DNA from: Loxodes magnus
Taxonomy: Eukaryota > Ciliophora > Karyorelictea > Loxodida > Loxodidae
Length of the DNA stretch: 64,000 nt
Assembly: GCA_946699065.1 (NCBI GenBank)
Contig: CAMPDV010000287.1
Coordinates: 248,001 to 312,000, forward strand
Direction: 5' to 3'
The notes beneath the pieces are model-generated. The model ran no database searches and had not been told where the DNA came from. It saw only the letters and a list, made by a program, of their open reading frames with translations. Position numbers and translations under genes: made by a program. Of this stretch, positions 37,712 to 49,869 are shown piece by piece. Position 1 is the first letter of the stretch. The number at the start of each line of letters is the position of its first letter.

Positions 37712-39160
37712 ATGAGTAGCTTTACTCATTGCAAGCTATGCTAAAATTAATATGACTCTTTAACTAAACTCCCTAAAGTTCTTAACTGTGGCCATACTTT
37801 CTGTATTATTTGTTGCTAATTTCTATACAATGACTCTTTTATCAGATGTCCCTTTGATAATTTTACTTAGTATGATAGTTACTCAAAGTTAAGAACTAAC
37901 TGACTTCTGCTAGATTATATAAAGGAAAGTAGTAAGTAAAGCTCAGCAGCAAACGAACTAAAAGCTTTAAAGTAAAAAGCAGAGTAACTATCTAGTTAGT
38001 TAGAATTGATAGTATAAGACTTAAAGCAGCAAAAGTTATAAACTATTTAAGCTTTAGAAGAGTAATAAAAACTAATTTTATAGCAGATAGAAACTAAATA
38101 ACCAAATATAAGACTCTAAGTCACTTCACTATCTAAAGTTTAAAAGCAGATTATCAATTAAAGTTAAATTAACTAGAGCTCTATAAAAGAGTTAGCAGAG
38201 ATACTAAAAGAACTAAAACAAGAGAATGAAATAACTTGAATTAGAAAAGAAATAAGAGATAATTAACTATTAACTTTATTAAAAGAACTAGTAATATCTG
38301 TTTAAGATAAGAGTATTGAAATAAAGCAGATAAAGTATAAAGAGGAAGAATAGAAAGTAGGAAAATAGAAATATTAATGTGGGTAAAATAATTAGGAGAG
38401 TATTTATACGTATGAAGACCATTTGAAGATGTTAGCTTCTTATGGAGATTACGAAGCGAAAAAATAATTGGAGGAAATTCAGATATTAATATAAGAATCC
38501 CTGGTTTAAGAAAATAGATTGATTTAAGAAAATCTCGTGTTGCAGCAACTTCTTTTCAATAGTCCATATGGATCAAAAGAAGCAGAAGAAAATTAACAAA
38601 ACTTACAGAAGTTTTAAACTAAAGTTAAATTATGAAAACAAAAGAGAGACAACTTTTTGATTGTATAACGATGTAGCACTTAAAATAAAAGTAAGTGGAC
38701 TATAGATAAAAAATTAAATTTGCTAACATTTCAAACTAATAAAGATTGTCTGCTGACTGGATTTTAAATTTTTAGATCTGTTTCCTATGAAACATAAGCC
38801 TCTATTGTTAACCTTTTAATTTACAAAGGAGATTGTTTGACTTAATTAAATGAAGAAGATACTTTGTTTGCAAGTCCTGAAGTCAAAGATATTACATTAA
38901 ATAGTGAAGACAATTAAAAAAAAATATATCTGAATACTGATGTATAATTAAAAAAAGGATAAATATATAGTATAATCTTTGAAATTGAAGGTGGAGATTT
39001 ACTCTAAGCTGATCTTAGTACTTTCAAAAATAGCATCGATTTAGATAATTTCAACGTCCAAATTCTAGAAATTTAGAATACCTTGATTTAAGGCATTTTT
39101 TAAAGCTGGCGTAATAAAGGCCCATTAATAGGTCTTCTGTTTGACAAAATAGAATCTTGA
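37712..39160 (+). CDS. RING finger / coiled coil / PHR-like protein R2
   Basis: An unbroken frame of 482 residues ends in TGA 39158. RING: C7-x2-C10, C26-G-H28-x2-C31-x2-C34, C46-P-x-D49. A Gln/Leu/Lys-rich coiled coil covers about residues 75-240. SYGDYEAKKQLEE and SPYGSKEAEEN segments link it to the C-terminal domain (TFQTNKDCLLTGFQIF ... GPLIGLLF), which resembles the PHR sandwich of the PAM/Highwire and BTBD families; this is a tentative fold call. It is the intact reference copy for R1 and R3. Where R1 has TGA, R2 has TGG at the first Trp of the C-terminal domain. Likely role: E3 ubiquitin ligase, dimerised by the coil, with the C-terminal domain binding target. Confidence 0.85.
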
Positions 39161-39276
39161 CTTTCTATTTAAATTTTATATCTTTTTTTTATTAATAAAT
39201 TGGCAACTCTTTGAGTTCAAAATCTCCCAATAATTAACTTAATTTTTTTTCTTTAAACGATTAATCAATTTTAAGA

Positions 39277-41405
39277 TCAGAGATCGATATTCCCAGTATA
39301 AGCTTCTATTTAAAGGATGCTAATAGGCAATTTTAGTTCTAAAGAAAATCTAGAACCTTCTTATCTAATTTTAAAAATGATTAATACAGTGAACTTTTCC
39401 TCAGTTTTAGGCTAATATCTGTACAGTATGATGCTGGAAAGATTTTTAACTAATTCAAGGAAGAGATAAGCCCTTCAGATATCAAACATATAGAAACAAA
39501 TAAACAATTACTTGAATAATTAGAATGAATAGCTATGAAATTATTGAAGAGACTTCTTTATTAAATCACTTTTATTTTCTAAGTTAGATTGATATAATAA
39601 AATAGCTTCTTTTTCAATTAAATATAACTACATTCTGTAAAAATTAGTTTAAAGTTATGGAATTTATTAGATTGTCTTTATCTAATGTTTATTTACAGAG
39701 CAGCTTAAGACCTTAAGCTTGTCTATTGATTATTTAAGCATTATTAAAATATAACTGGTTTATAAAACGAGCGCTGTTTTTTAAATTATTTGATATTAGA
39801 TATTTGCTTTAATTTTACATAATCATGTTTGGTAGTTTTGTAATTATACAAAAAGGAAATAATAACGTAATGTGAGCTTTCACTTTTGTTTTTTAATATC
39901 TAGTAATTAAGTATTTTGTAGTTCTGTTTGGTTTATACATTTTCTTAAGAGATTTATAGTGATTTATTATAACTTTAGATAGATTTTAAAAATAAGCTTT
40001 ATATTTTTTAGAATAGTTCTTCGCTTATTTATTTAGGCTGCTTGCTTTTATCTTAAGTAAAATGTACTTTGCTACCTTTTGAAAGTATATGAAGCTTTTT
40101 GTTCTTTAAGTATGATTACCTTTTATAATGTATCTGCTTTATTTTTTCACACTTCAACTTCATCCACCATAAGTGGATTGCCTTTAATTTCTTACCGACA
40201 GATTTCCCTTTTATTACTTGAATTATTTACTATTTCCTCACTTTTTAGCTCTTCTTTCAATAAAGTTTTCCATTTTAGCTTAGAAGTTTAACTAGTAAGT
40301 TGATTTATCCATTTAGTTCTTAAAATAAAGGCTGCAAAACTTATAAAGAAGCTTACTCCTAATAGCTATCTTAATTTTCTTCTTTTCAACTGATCTCTTT
40401 TATTAGTGCCTATATCACACAACCCTTAAATGATTTCCCTATAATTTTGTAGTGCTAACTAAATTAATTTTTAAAGGCTTCTAAAAATATGAAATAGCTA
40501 TTTAGTAGAATAATGTAAATAAACCTTCTAAGGATATTTCTATAAAACTACCTTCAATATGACTAAAGTACTTAGAGCGATAACTTAAAGGTCCAAATCA
40601 TAATCTTTTCATCTTTTTATATCTCTACCTGCATCATTCCCTTGTATATTACCTACAGTCTTAGAGTTTTTAACAATTCCTTGGTTTTTAGTTTTCTTAT
40701 TTTATGAATTGGGAGAAAAATTGACTATCTACTAGTGTGCTTCAATATCTGATGCTTATAGGTTAGTGGTAAGATTGTTCTTTAGGTTTTAAATTAGAGC
40801 TTAGTCAATGGAAACTATTAGCTTCTTAAGATATTTCAATCTTCACAAGTTTATTTTAATGCAAGCAAAGCGATTGAAAAAGGCTGAAAGTAGCTAATTA
40901 TAATTGATTAAGCTATTTGCTTTACCTATTTTAGAAACATTATCCGTCCCAGAGCTTTGTTTGGTTCCTAGTTCTAATTATTTATTTTACCCTTTCAAGA
41001 TTAAGGAAATTAGAAAAGACTAAGCAACACAAAAAAGAATAAAATGGTTAGAAAAGCTGTTGCTTAAAGTGGCTAGCAAGTAATTAGAAAACTTAACTAG
41101 TTCAGTCTACAAATACTCAGCTGAAATTTCTTGCCTTCATTTTCAGCTAAATAAGCCTGAGTCTAGCTCCAAGAAAAAATCCTCTATATCAGTTATTTTT
41201 TTAAATTTGCTGTTTTCTACTGGAAATTTTCCTGATTTTTTGACAGATGATATTTTAAGCATCTAGCAAGAAATTTTCAGATAAAGACATAAACTGCTTA
41301 TTTAATTCCTTTTAAACTATAAATATAAAAGAAACCATCATTACGAGTTTGGCCTCTATTTGACTATAAGTTATAGAGAACTTAGCAGCCTAACTCTCTA
41401 TGCAT
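39277..41405 (-). CDS. Unassigned ORF, possible membrane protein
   Basis: From ATG 41405 (MHRELGCQVLYN) a minus frame stays protein-like for most of 2 kb: a charged N-terminus, one hydrophobic stretch (FLTILFFFVLLSLF) near residue 110, then Lys/Gln-rich helical sequence with several TGA-encoded Trp. No stop occurs before R2 in that frame; a second frame ends in TGA at 39277. The end is therefore uncertain and a frameshift or short intron may lie between. It would converge on R2. No family was recognised. Confidence 0.4.
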
Positions 41406-41703
41406 CTCTCTCAAAATACTATATTTCAAAGCCTTTTTTTACTTAGACAAGCTTATCTTTATGTCTCTAGCTTATAAATTTGAAACTCTACCCCACATCT
41501 CAAACACCAACCTCCAAACTACCTCATCTCTCTTCTCCACCACTTTTCACTTCATCATGTTATATCCTCTTCAGCATCAAAGCTATTCTATCATAAATAC
41601 CCCAGATTCTTATAAGTATAATTCTAGATAAATTAAAGGCTTAGATTCCATCATAATTAAGCTATTGCACTGAAAACTTTAAAAATTACTATAATTTACG
41701 AAA

Positions 41704-44274
41704 ATGAACTTGTAAATGTGCTTTCAGTGTGTAAAGGAGCTTGAGTCTAATGATATGGTAGAACTCAGTTGTAGATGTTTGGTATGCATTACTTGTGTCT
41801 CTAGATAATACTAGGTTCAGGTGGTGGGGTTGGGCTAGAAGAAGTAAGAGGAGAATAAGTTTGTGGAAGAGATCGAATGTCCTGTGCTAAAGGATCATAA
41901 TCCTTCGAAGGTTAGTTCTGAAATGATTCAAAGGATCACTCAATTAAAAGGAAAAATCTTGAAAGAAGACTTAAATGCTTATGATAACGAAAACTGCCAA
42001 ACCTGCTTAGAAGCCTAGGTAATAAAATAGACCTAGCAAAAAATTTTAGAGGAGAATAGAAACTTTAGGCTAGAAATTAATGTGCTAAGGGTATAGAACT
42101 AAGAGTTAGCTTAGTAGAAGGATTAATTATGAATAGACAATTTGAAGCTTTAAGAAGAGAATAAGAGTTATTTGCAGAATAGTTAGTAGCTTAACTAAAG
42201 GAACCAGTAATTACTTGAGGAAAAGTAAAATTTTAGATAAAGACTAAACTAATCAGCTATTTAATTTGAGTAGCAATCTGACTAATAGTAGCAGTATTAA
42301 ATAATATTGCATTCCTATTAGTAGCTGCAAAGCAAAATCTAGGCTTTAAAAAGTAAGAAAAAGCTACTCAAATCTTAGAACTATGAGATTCTTAATAAAT
42401 CAAACAATTTCCAAATGCAGCTGGCTAAAATGGAACAAACAATACAAGAGTTATAACCAAATCAACAGAGATTACAATGGAATTAAGAATAAGTAAAAAG
42501 AGCTTATGAGCTAGAAATTAAAAGCCTTAATAATATAATAAAGCAGAAGGATTAATAGTTACAAATCTTTGATTACAAACTAAACTAGTTTGTGGAATCT
42601 AGATAGGCATAGATAAAATAAGATTATTAAGGTAATGAGTAATAATAGTCAGCACGAAGCTTATCATTATAAAATCAGTCGCAAATAAGAAAATCATAAG
42701 AGTAATAAATGATGCCCAATAGTCCTTTCAACTAAGGTGCTATTTAACAGCAAAACAATAACTTAGATAATTAAAACTAGAGATTAAATATCTCCAAAAA
42801 TAAGAGTTTTGATATTCAAATGGTATAAAAAGACTATCAAGTGAATTAGCAAATTATATAGAAAGAATAGAATAAATAGGATTAGAGGCTTGAGTTGTAT
42901 ACAAGTCCTATAATATAAAATGCTATTTCCCTGCCAAATGAAATTCAAAAGCAAAACAGTTTGACTCCTTTGAATAAAGCAAAAAGTAATTTTAATTCCC
43001 TTATAAATCATAGCAGTGTAAAGCAGCTGATATATTAAAGAGAGAATATAGATAATCTTAAATAAGTAGATCCTTACAACTAGATCTACTAAAACAGAAT
43101 TCAAGCTTTAAAATAAAATTACGACTGCTACAGAAGTATTTGAGCAGATGGAAATAGCTTTTACCGTGCGGCTGGCTTTGCATATTTAGAACATTTATGT
43201 AGAAGTTTGACTCCAATCTTAGAACTGGAAAATTTGATTTAGTTGTTTAAAAATACTAATAGTGGATATTTCAAAGTAAGGCCATTTGATAATAGCCATT
43301 GCTACCATAGATAGAAGTTAATTTCGATATTAGACTACATCTATAATTGGAAAAAGCAGAATAATAGCTAAATCATACAGCATCTAGAGTAATTAATTCA
43401 AGCATCTGATGGCTAGTTTGATGAAGCTTTTGTATGGGAAATGCGTTAAATATGTGCTAACTACCTAGAATGCCATCAGCAGATTTACTAACCTCTTTGT
43501 AATCCTAAACCATTTGAAAAAGTTATCTAAGAGACTCTATTAATGGGCTAAGCTGTAGAAGATATATAAATTGGAGCTTTGCAAGTAGTACTCTAGTTTA
43601 AGATTCAATGATAGTCACTCGAAGTAGAAAACGTAAACTTTATGCATTCTGAAAAGTTCAAAATATCGGGCAAAGTTCCAGTGATTCATTTACTTTCTAA
43701 GGAGGACCATTTCGAACTAATTTATACTAAGTCAGCAACAGCATAAGATGGCTATAATGTTTAGAACTGTTAATATTAAGGAACTCACATGAAGAATACT
43801 CAAAGTACAATATTCCTTCAGTAGTTCTATCACGAAATTACCAAAAATGGAAACGAAGCTATTTATGATCCGTAACTTGATTTTCAGCCTTTATGTCGAA
43901 CAGTTTATATTCAGACAGAATTAGCTTAGAAAAAGAACTTTAAAGAAACTAAAATCAAGCAATTAAATTTTTTCGATAAGTCTGAAGAAGCTCAGTAGAT
44001 AGAAGTAGATTTCTCTAAATAGTAAATGAAGGAAGGACTGGTAAATCAATAAAATTTTGAAGTATAATAAATCCAATAATCAGCATAAATCCAAAATCAT
44101 TAGCTAAATGAGAACTGGCAAAATAATAATCAGCAACTCTAATAAATTCAATATCAATAAGAAGCTCATCAATTTTATTTAAAGCAAATGAAAGATAGAG
44201 AAAAAGAGGCTAAATAAGCATAAGAATCATAAGGAGAAATGGCATTCTATAGATAGTCGTCAAGAAAGAAATGA
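41704..44274 (+). CDS. RING-like / coiled coil / otubain-like protein OTU1 with Ser in place of catalytic Cys
   Basis: The frame of 856 residues ends in TGA 44272. It starts with a RING-like zinc module (MCFQC, SCRCLVCITC, ECPV). Residues about 110-470 are a Gln-rich coiled coil. From about 475 to 690 it aligns with peptidase family C65 (otubain): ADGNSFYRAAGFAYLEHL against human OTUB1 PDGNCFYRAFGFSHLEAL, and EDHFELIYTK against GHYDILYK. The nucleophile Cys is Ser485 (AGC), while the neighbouring Asp482 and the general-base His669 are kept. By family knowledge a Cys-to-Ser otubain should not cleave ubiquitin but may still bind it. The C-terminus is Gln-rich. Three in-frame TGA read as Trp, one just before DGNS. 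Paralogue: OTU2 at 53710-56925. Confidence 0.85.
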
Positions 44275-44279
44275 GTTCA

Positions 44280-45330
44280 AAGAAATTCTAACTTATATTC
44301 ATATATTTACTTTATTTTAAAAACCTTTAAATAACAAAATTTTCATCTTTTCATGTCTTAAATCCTTTATTATTAAACTGCAAATGGTAAGTCAATTGTA
44401 CCGTAGAAACCATTTCAGAAACTAGTAAAAAAAAGGCTTAGATAGCTATGAATTAGGTTAGCTTATCATTCTCTGTCTCTTCATTATATAATTAAACATC
44501 ATAAGTTAGATCTAGCTCTTCCTCTGAATTCCTTATAGCCTTCTTAATCTAAAGACAGTAATCAACTAAATTCAATAGTAAAAATGAAAGCAACTCCGTT
44601 AATTGAGTTTCATAGCATCACTATTATACACTAATACTTAGGACTTACTAGCTCTTGGAGCATTTAGATACCCATCTAATCTTTTACGACTTCAAGTATG
44701 ATATATACAATAAGATGTTATTGATAGAATCAGTTTTGTAATTTAGAGATAAACACACTTCAATCAGAAACTTTTAATATATAAAATTAGTAATTTAGCG
44801 ACTAAAAAGATACTAGACACATCAAATGATCTAAGATGGAGCCTTATTTCCTTAGAACTGCTAATTGATATAGCATAAATAATGAAAGAGTGGATGGATT
44901 TAAAACCCATTTAAAATTAGATATTTAGAATCCAAAATGAATAAGTGTAAGGCTATAAAAAGTAATATGATAAGTAGAGATATAAGTCAAAAAAATCTAA
45001 GTTAAGAGTATTCAAAATAGCTGTTTCTTATTTAAGACATTTCGATCCTTAAATCAAGCTATAAAATAGCTTTAGATAGAATTATCGAATAACAGGTAAA
45101 CTTGATTGAGATGTACTTGAATATATGAAATTGGTTTATTTAAAGCTTTTGCTTATAAGTAAGATAAATGTTACAAAGTTTGAAGCGCAAAAAAGCTATA
45201 AATGATATAAAGGATATAAATCCTTCTTATAAATAAATTTGGTATTATACAATCTCTAAAGAGAAAGCTTAAGTAACTAGAAAAATTAATTGATGAATCT
45301 TAGTTTTATACTTTCTAGTTGTTATAGTAT
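44280..45330. other. Unresolved interval
   Basis: About 1 kb between the OTU1 stop and the end of the next minus ORF. Several plus frames are partly protein-like (around 44585-45100), but none keeps one phase with clear boundaries, so no gene is called. Confidence 0.35.
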
Positions 45331-45332
45331 AT

Positions 45333-46196
45333 TCAAAAGCTTATTAGTCTAAAATAAAAAATCCAAGAGTTTTAAACTCTAAAAAAAAGGAAAATAAAAA
45401 CTTCATCTGATTATAAATCATTTTCTGATTGAATGTTCTAAGATAATTTTAGTTAGATTATAATTTTAACAGAGCAACATCTTTGACAAGATAAACAACC
45501 TTTAAGTTTAATTTACATATAAGAATTTTTTAGATATTCTTAGTTTATTTCTCTGTGTTTTTCAAATTTAAATTGGTCAATATGAAGATTAATTAGATAT
45601 AACAATTCAGGCTTCACTTGTAAATTTAGCTTAAATTTCATTTTCTCTTCCTCTGAATTGCAACTTTTTTCCCTTCGCGAGTGTTTACTATATTTGACCT
45701 TTGATATAATCTCCAAAAGGTTTATTTCAAGAGACAATAACTGAGTTTATAACGACCTAGCATCCTTTCTTTATGATATATAGATTCTTATCTATTTGAT
45801 TTAAGGATCCTTGATTACTAACTGCAGCTGTATGATTAATCATAAAGTACATATGATACCCTTTAATTATAATCTAGATCTTTTAAGTATTTAACAGTAC
45901 AATCCAATAGGCATATTTATTGCTATTTAACTACATAGACCCAGTACATTTTCTATAAACTATGAAGCAAACAATTAAAGGAGTTCTGTACCGTTTATAT
46001 GATACTTCATAGATAGTAAGAATCTAAGAAATTGTTTTTAGTACTTTTTATCATATTCCAAAACTATTATAGCAGCATCATATTGATATCTGTCTACCAT
46101 CTTAAGCATGATAATACAAGTTTATTTTACCCCTTTAATAAAGGCATTTCTAAATAGATTAGGTAAGAAAATAAGTATATCAGTATTACACTACAT
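45333..46196 (-). CDS. Unassigned helical ORF
   Basis: Frame of 287 residues from ATG 46196 to TGA 45333 with one internal TGA as Trp. The product is helical and amphipathic (MLKMVDRYQYDAAIIVLEYD, SQFIENVLGL) and ends with a CLSCQRCC cluster. Coding-like sequence continues upstream of the ATG in the same frame, so the start may be further right. No family was recognised. The antisense and one alternative minus frame are also partly protein-like, hence the low score. Confidence 0.4.
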
Positions 46197-46493
46197 AAAT
46201 ACATAGTCTTAGTATCTTTTCAATACACTTATAGTCTGTATAACTCTATGCTTTATACCTTTTAGGGTATTTATGTTTTCATTTTTAAGTTAAGGATATG
46301 AAATCTTGTCCTATTATGAAGAAGTTAGATTAGCAGATCTAAGATGATTTCATTTCTTTTTTAGTACAATACATAATTTAATCAGTCAAGTTTCTATTCT
46401 TCGTTAGCAGTTTCAGAAGGAATTTTACTCTGATTGCAATTGCAAATTGTTTCTTGTCTAGACAAAGCGATAATTATTTTCGTTGAAAGTTTT

Positions 46494-46516
46494 GCAATTC
46501 TTGTGCTTAGAATTGC
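46494..46516. promoter_or_regulatory. Perfect hairpin just upstream of ORF P
   Basis: gcaattct and agaattgc form an 8-bp stem around a 7-nt loop, ending 9 bases before the ATG at 46526. It could affect initiation of P or be chance. Confidence 0.35.
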
Positions 46517-46525
46517 ACAGTATTA

Positions 46526-48349
46526 ATGTCTCAAACTTTGAGTAAGAAATAGAGACTAGATTTGACTACTTAAGGATATAAAAGATTTTATTTATTGACT
46601 TTATTATCGAGATCTATGAATAACTTATCTAGATCAACTGATAATGCCACTATTCTCATTTGCTCATATACATAAGAAATGGCTAACCTATTATAGATTG
46701 ATCCAAAATTAATTGATTTATCTAAAGTTGATTAATTGGTATTTGAACTCCGAATCTTACATCTGAATTAAAAATTATGGATTTAGAATATTTTATTTAT
46801 TCAATGACTGTGATTGATGTGAGAGCGATTTAAGTATATCTAGTCTACTAAAATAGAAAGTCACTTGGCTTAAAATTGGTTATATATAAAACTTTATACT
46901 TTTATCAAAATCCTTCTGAAACCAGATTCGATATTAGTGTTAAGCTATCTTTGTTGTATTATTTAGCTTATTAGTTGGAAAAAATAATTATGTGATGTAT
47001 AAAAATGAAAAATGAAATAAGATAAGAGTTCAGTTTAATTATGCTTCTATCAGTGGATATATTCATTTTTTATTTTCCGAAGTGAACTTTAATTTTTAAA
47101 CTTGTAACTTAAGTTAGACGATGAGATTATATCAATTTACTTAGTTCAAAAGGCTTACTATTCTTTTATATTAATCACCTTATTTCATATTCCTTTCTTT
47201 CTTCTTTTATTCAATTTTGATTTAGTCTCATAAATAGTAAATCTATTTTTTATCTCTTCGGTCTTATTTATTCGCACATCATTCAACTTAAATGAAACAT
47301 TTTTTTATACTAGCAATAGTGATTATCACAATGCTAGTTTCATCCATCTATTCATAAAAAGATTTTAATTGCTTGCTTTTATTTATCTTGATATAACCTT
47401 GGCCTTTTTTAATTCCTATTATACTCTCATTACTTTTACCTATCTATGAAATTATCCCTAACGCGCTTTCTTTTAACCTTTAGTATACTAAAATCTATTT
47501 ATATATAAGAATGATCTATAAGGATCAGTACTGTGATATAGAATATTTACCATTTATAATACCTCAAAGCATCAAGATCAAGCTATATCTCCTATATTGG
47601 TTATTATCTTTTACTTAATACTTTGTTTAACATATTTAAGCTCTGCTATTTATAATTTATAAAGGAACCAATAAGAAGTAATAGAGATAGATAGTAGATG
47701 AGGTTTAAAAGTATGGAAGGGTTATAGAATAAACATACTACGATTGATCTAATATAAGATATGATTATTCCTCCTATTTTCATCATTGTTTGTTATGCAT
47801 ATCTTGATTAATTATATTTCAGTTAACCATACGAAATCAAATTTTTTATGCTGCTTTTTTAAAAATTTAATTGAAAAATCAATTAAATTTGTGATTTATG
47901 ATGCTGATGAGATGTGATAGCTTTTTATGTGGTTTAGATTATGGGATTTAATATTGATGATCATACAGCATTTATAGGTTAATGCTATTATAATGAGTTA
48001 CGCCGTTTTCAGATTTCAGTATATTTGCAGAATGTGCCATGCTGTTACCTTCTGAGCTTAATTGATATTAATTCCGTTATGTTGACTATAAAACTTCTTA
48101 ACTATTTTGAAAAAGTAGAAGACTTATAAAGAAATTGATTACTAAGCATACTTAGTGTCCTTGCTACTATACTAAGTAATCTATCTTCTTTCCTAATTAC
48201 TACTTAATTTATCACTATTCTCAACCCAATCCTATTATAATATTTAACTCTTATATTTGGTAGCTTAAACTTATAGGCTACACCCAAGTAAAGATTCAAA
48301 ATTAGATCAAGAAATCCAAATTATCTTTTGATTCTAGCTTTTCAAATGA
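46526..48349 (+). CDS. Multi-pass membrane protein P, unassigned
   Basis: A frame of 607 residues starts MSQTLSKKQRLDLTTQGYKRF and closes at TGA 48347. The first 80 residues are soluble and well mixed (STDNATILICSYTQEMANLL). After that, repeated hydrophobic segments alternate with polar loops (for example ITLFHIPFFLLLFNF, PILVIIFYLILCLTYL), consistent with roughly 6-10 membrane passes. Many Trp are TGA. The stop overlaps the ATG of the next ORF (M) by the four bases ATGA, and M is also a membrane protein. They could be two genes, or one long gene split by a frameshift or a short intron. No family was recognised. Confidence 0.5.
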
Positions 48350-49869
48350 CACCCAAAGAATAAGAAATAGCATCACTTACCTTTCAACTTTTAAACGGAG
48401 GAGGAAACACTAAATTTTTACCTTAAAATACCTATCAAAGAGCGTATAATCAATAAGCTTCTCAATCATAACAGGAAAAAGTAGATCTAGATGCAATTCC
48501 TTTTACCTTCTTTAGCCATAATATTAAGTATTTTAGCTCTAACTTATAAAAATAAAGTACTTCTCGTATTGTATATCATTCTCAATAATCCTATCTTTCA
48601 GTCTTAATTTTATAAATATTCCTGAAACTAGAGTAATTTTAGCTTTATTTTGCCTTGTAATTTTAGTATATATGAAATTATAAGCGATATATTAGTAAAT
48701 ATTAGAATCCAATTAAAGGAAAGATGTTATTTGCTCTCTTATCTGTTTTTCTATTTCTTTGAGTCTACAATCGACAAATTGTGCAGTTTTTTCTTTTAAC
48801 CGTTTTTGTATTATTCTTAGCCTAGTTTTTCGTTTAGGATTTGCTAATTATAATCCTATGTTTTGGATAAGTTTTTGTATTTATACTTAAACTCCTCTAT
48901 ATGATTAATATCCACTATATTTATTAACTTTCTATCTATAAATTAATACTCAATCTCTTACATTTCTGTAACACTTTCCATTTTATATCTCAAAGCTCCT
49001 TTTTACTTATTTAATTAAGTGAAGTATCTCATTTTTTCTACTAAATAACTCTAATTAAGTTAGCTAACATAATTCCCCGTTTCATATTGCTAAACACCAA
49101 CTTATAAATTTATACTTAAGCTAGCTATTTTTAGCTTTTCTTCTAATACTCAACTATATAACTAATTTTAAAAGCTTCCTACATCAGGAATTTTAGCTTG
49201 ATTTAAGCCTTTTTGAGTAAGGTATACTTACTCATCCTTATTACTTTATATAAACACTCAGAGAGAATTGATGTAGATGCCTTTTTCTGAAAGGTAGCTT
49301 ACTAGCTGCTTTATTTATTTTTTATACTATACCATGTTGTGAAGATATGGTGGTAGTTATCTATTCAGATATCATATGGAAGCTTATTTCTCGATTTTCT
49401 GCTTCATTGTTTATACAACTGATTTGAGCTAATTTTTTAAAGGCTATTTTAGATATTTACTTCTAATAGCTTCAGGGTATAATTTAAGCTTGTCTAAAAA
49501 AAGCGCAAAATACCAAAGTTTCCTTCAGTATAGTTAAGCATGGGAATTAGCTTAGAATGAAGAAAGATGACTGATTAATTATCTGTAAGAGCAAAGGGAA
49601 AGAGAAGAGTTAATCTTTAAGATAGCATCGCATTATCCTAGAACTATCTCCATCTTTACATTTAAAACAACTGTAAGTAGTAAAACAGTATAGGTTAGGC
49701 AAGCTAGGCTATATTACAACCTCATAACTTTAATTAATACAAAGGGTTGGCGTTTTACTCTTTAGCCTACGATTTAAAGGAATAAACTAACTTCCAACTG
49801 AATAAAAAGGAGTATATAAGAGAATTAAAGAAAGAGGTTTAAATAAAATGGCTATATTGGCTATTCTGA
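48346..49869 (+). CDS. Multi-pass membrane protein M, unassigned
   Basis: Frame of 507 residues starting MTPKEQEIASL, with a soluble Gln/Gly/Asn-rich N-terminus (about 60 residues), several strongly hydrophobic segments between residues 125 and 390, and a soluble C-terminus (YKGLAFYSLAYDLKEQTNF). The first in-frame TGA (49288) is read as Trp because the same frame stays coding-like for 190 more codons; the frame closes at TGA 49867. That end overlaps the acylase start by 22 bp in another frame, so the gene may instead stop at TAA 49839. The antisense frame is also open. Together with P it may form one large membrane protein. Confidence 0.45.

Noticed and set aside
46700-48350. Secretory protein starting MKHFFILAIV near 47294
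   Set aside because: It has an attractive signal-like start but lies inside ORF P in another frame. P covers the whole interval with clean ends, and the later part of this frame shows no consistent coding character.
48350-49250. Minus-strand coiled-coil-like frame opposite M
   Set aside because: In this code the antisense of hydrophobic T-rich codons automatically reads as Lys/Gln/Asn-rich coil. M has soluble, well-composed ends in one plus frame, which favours the plus strand.
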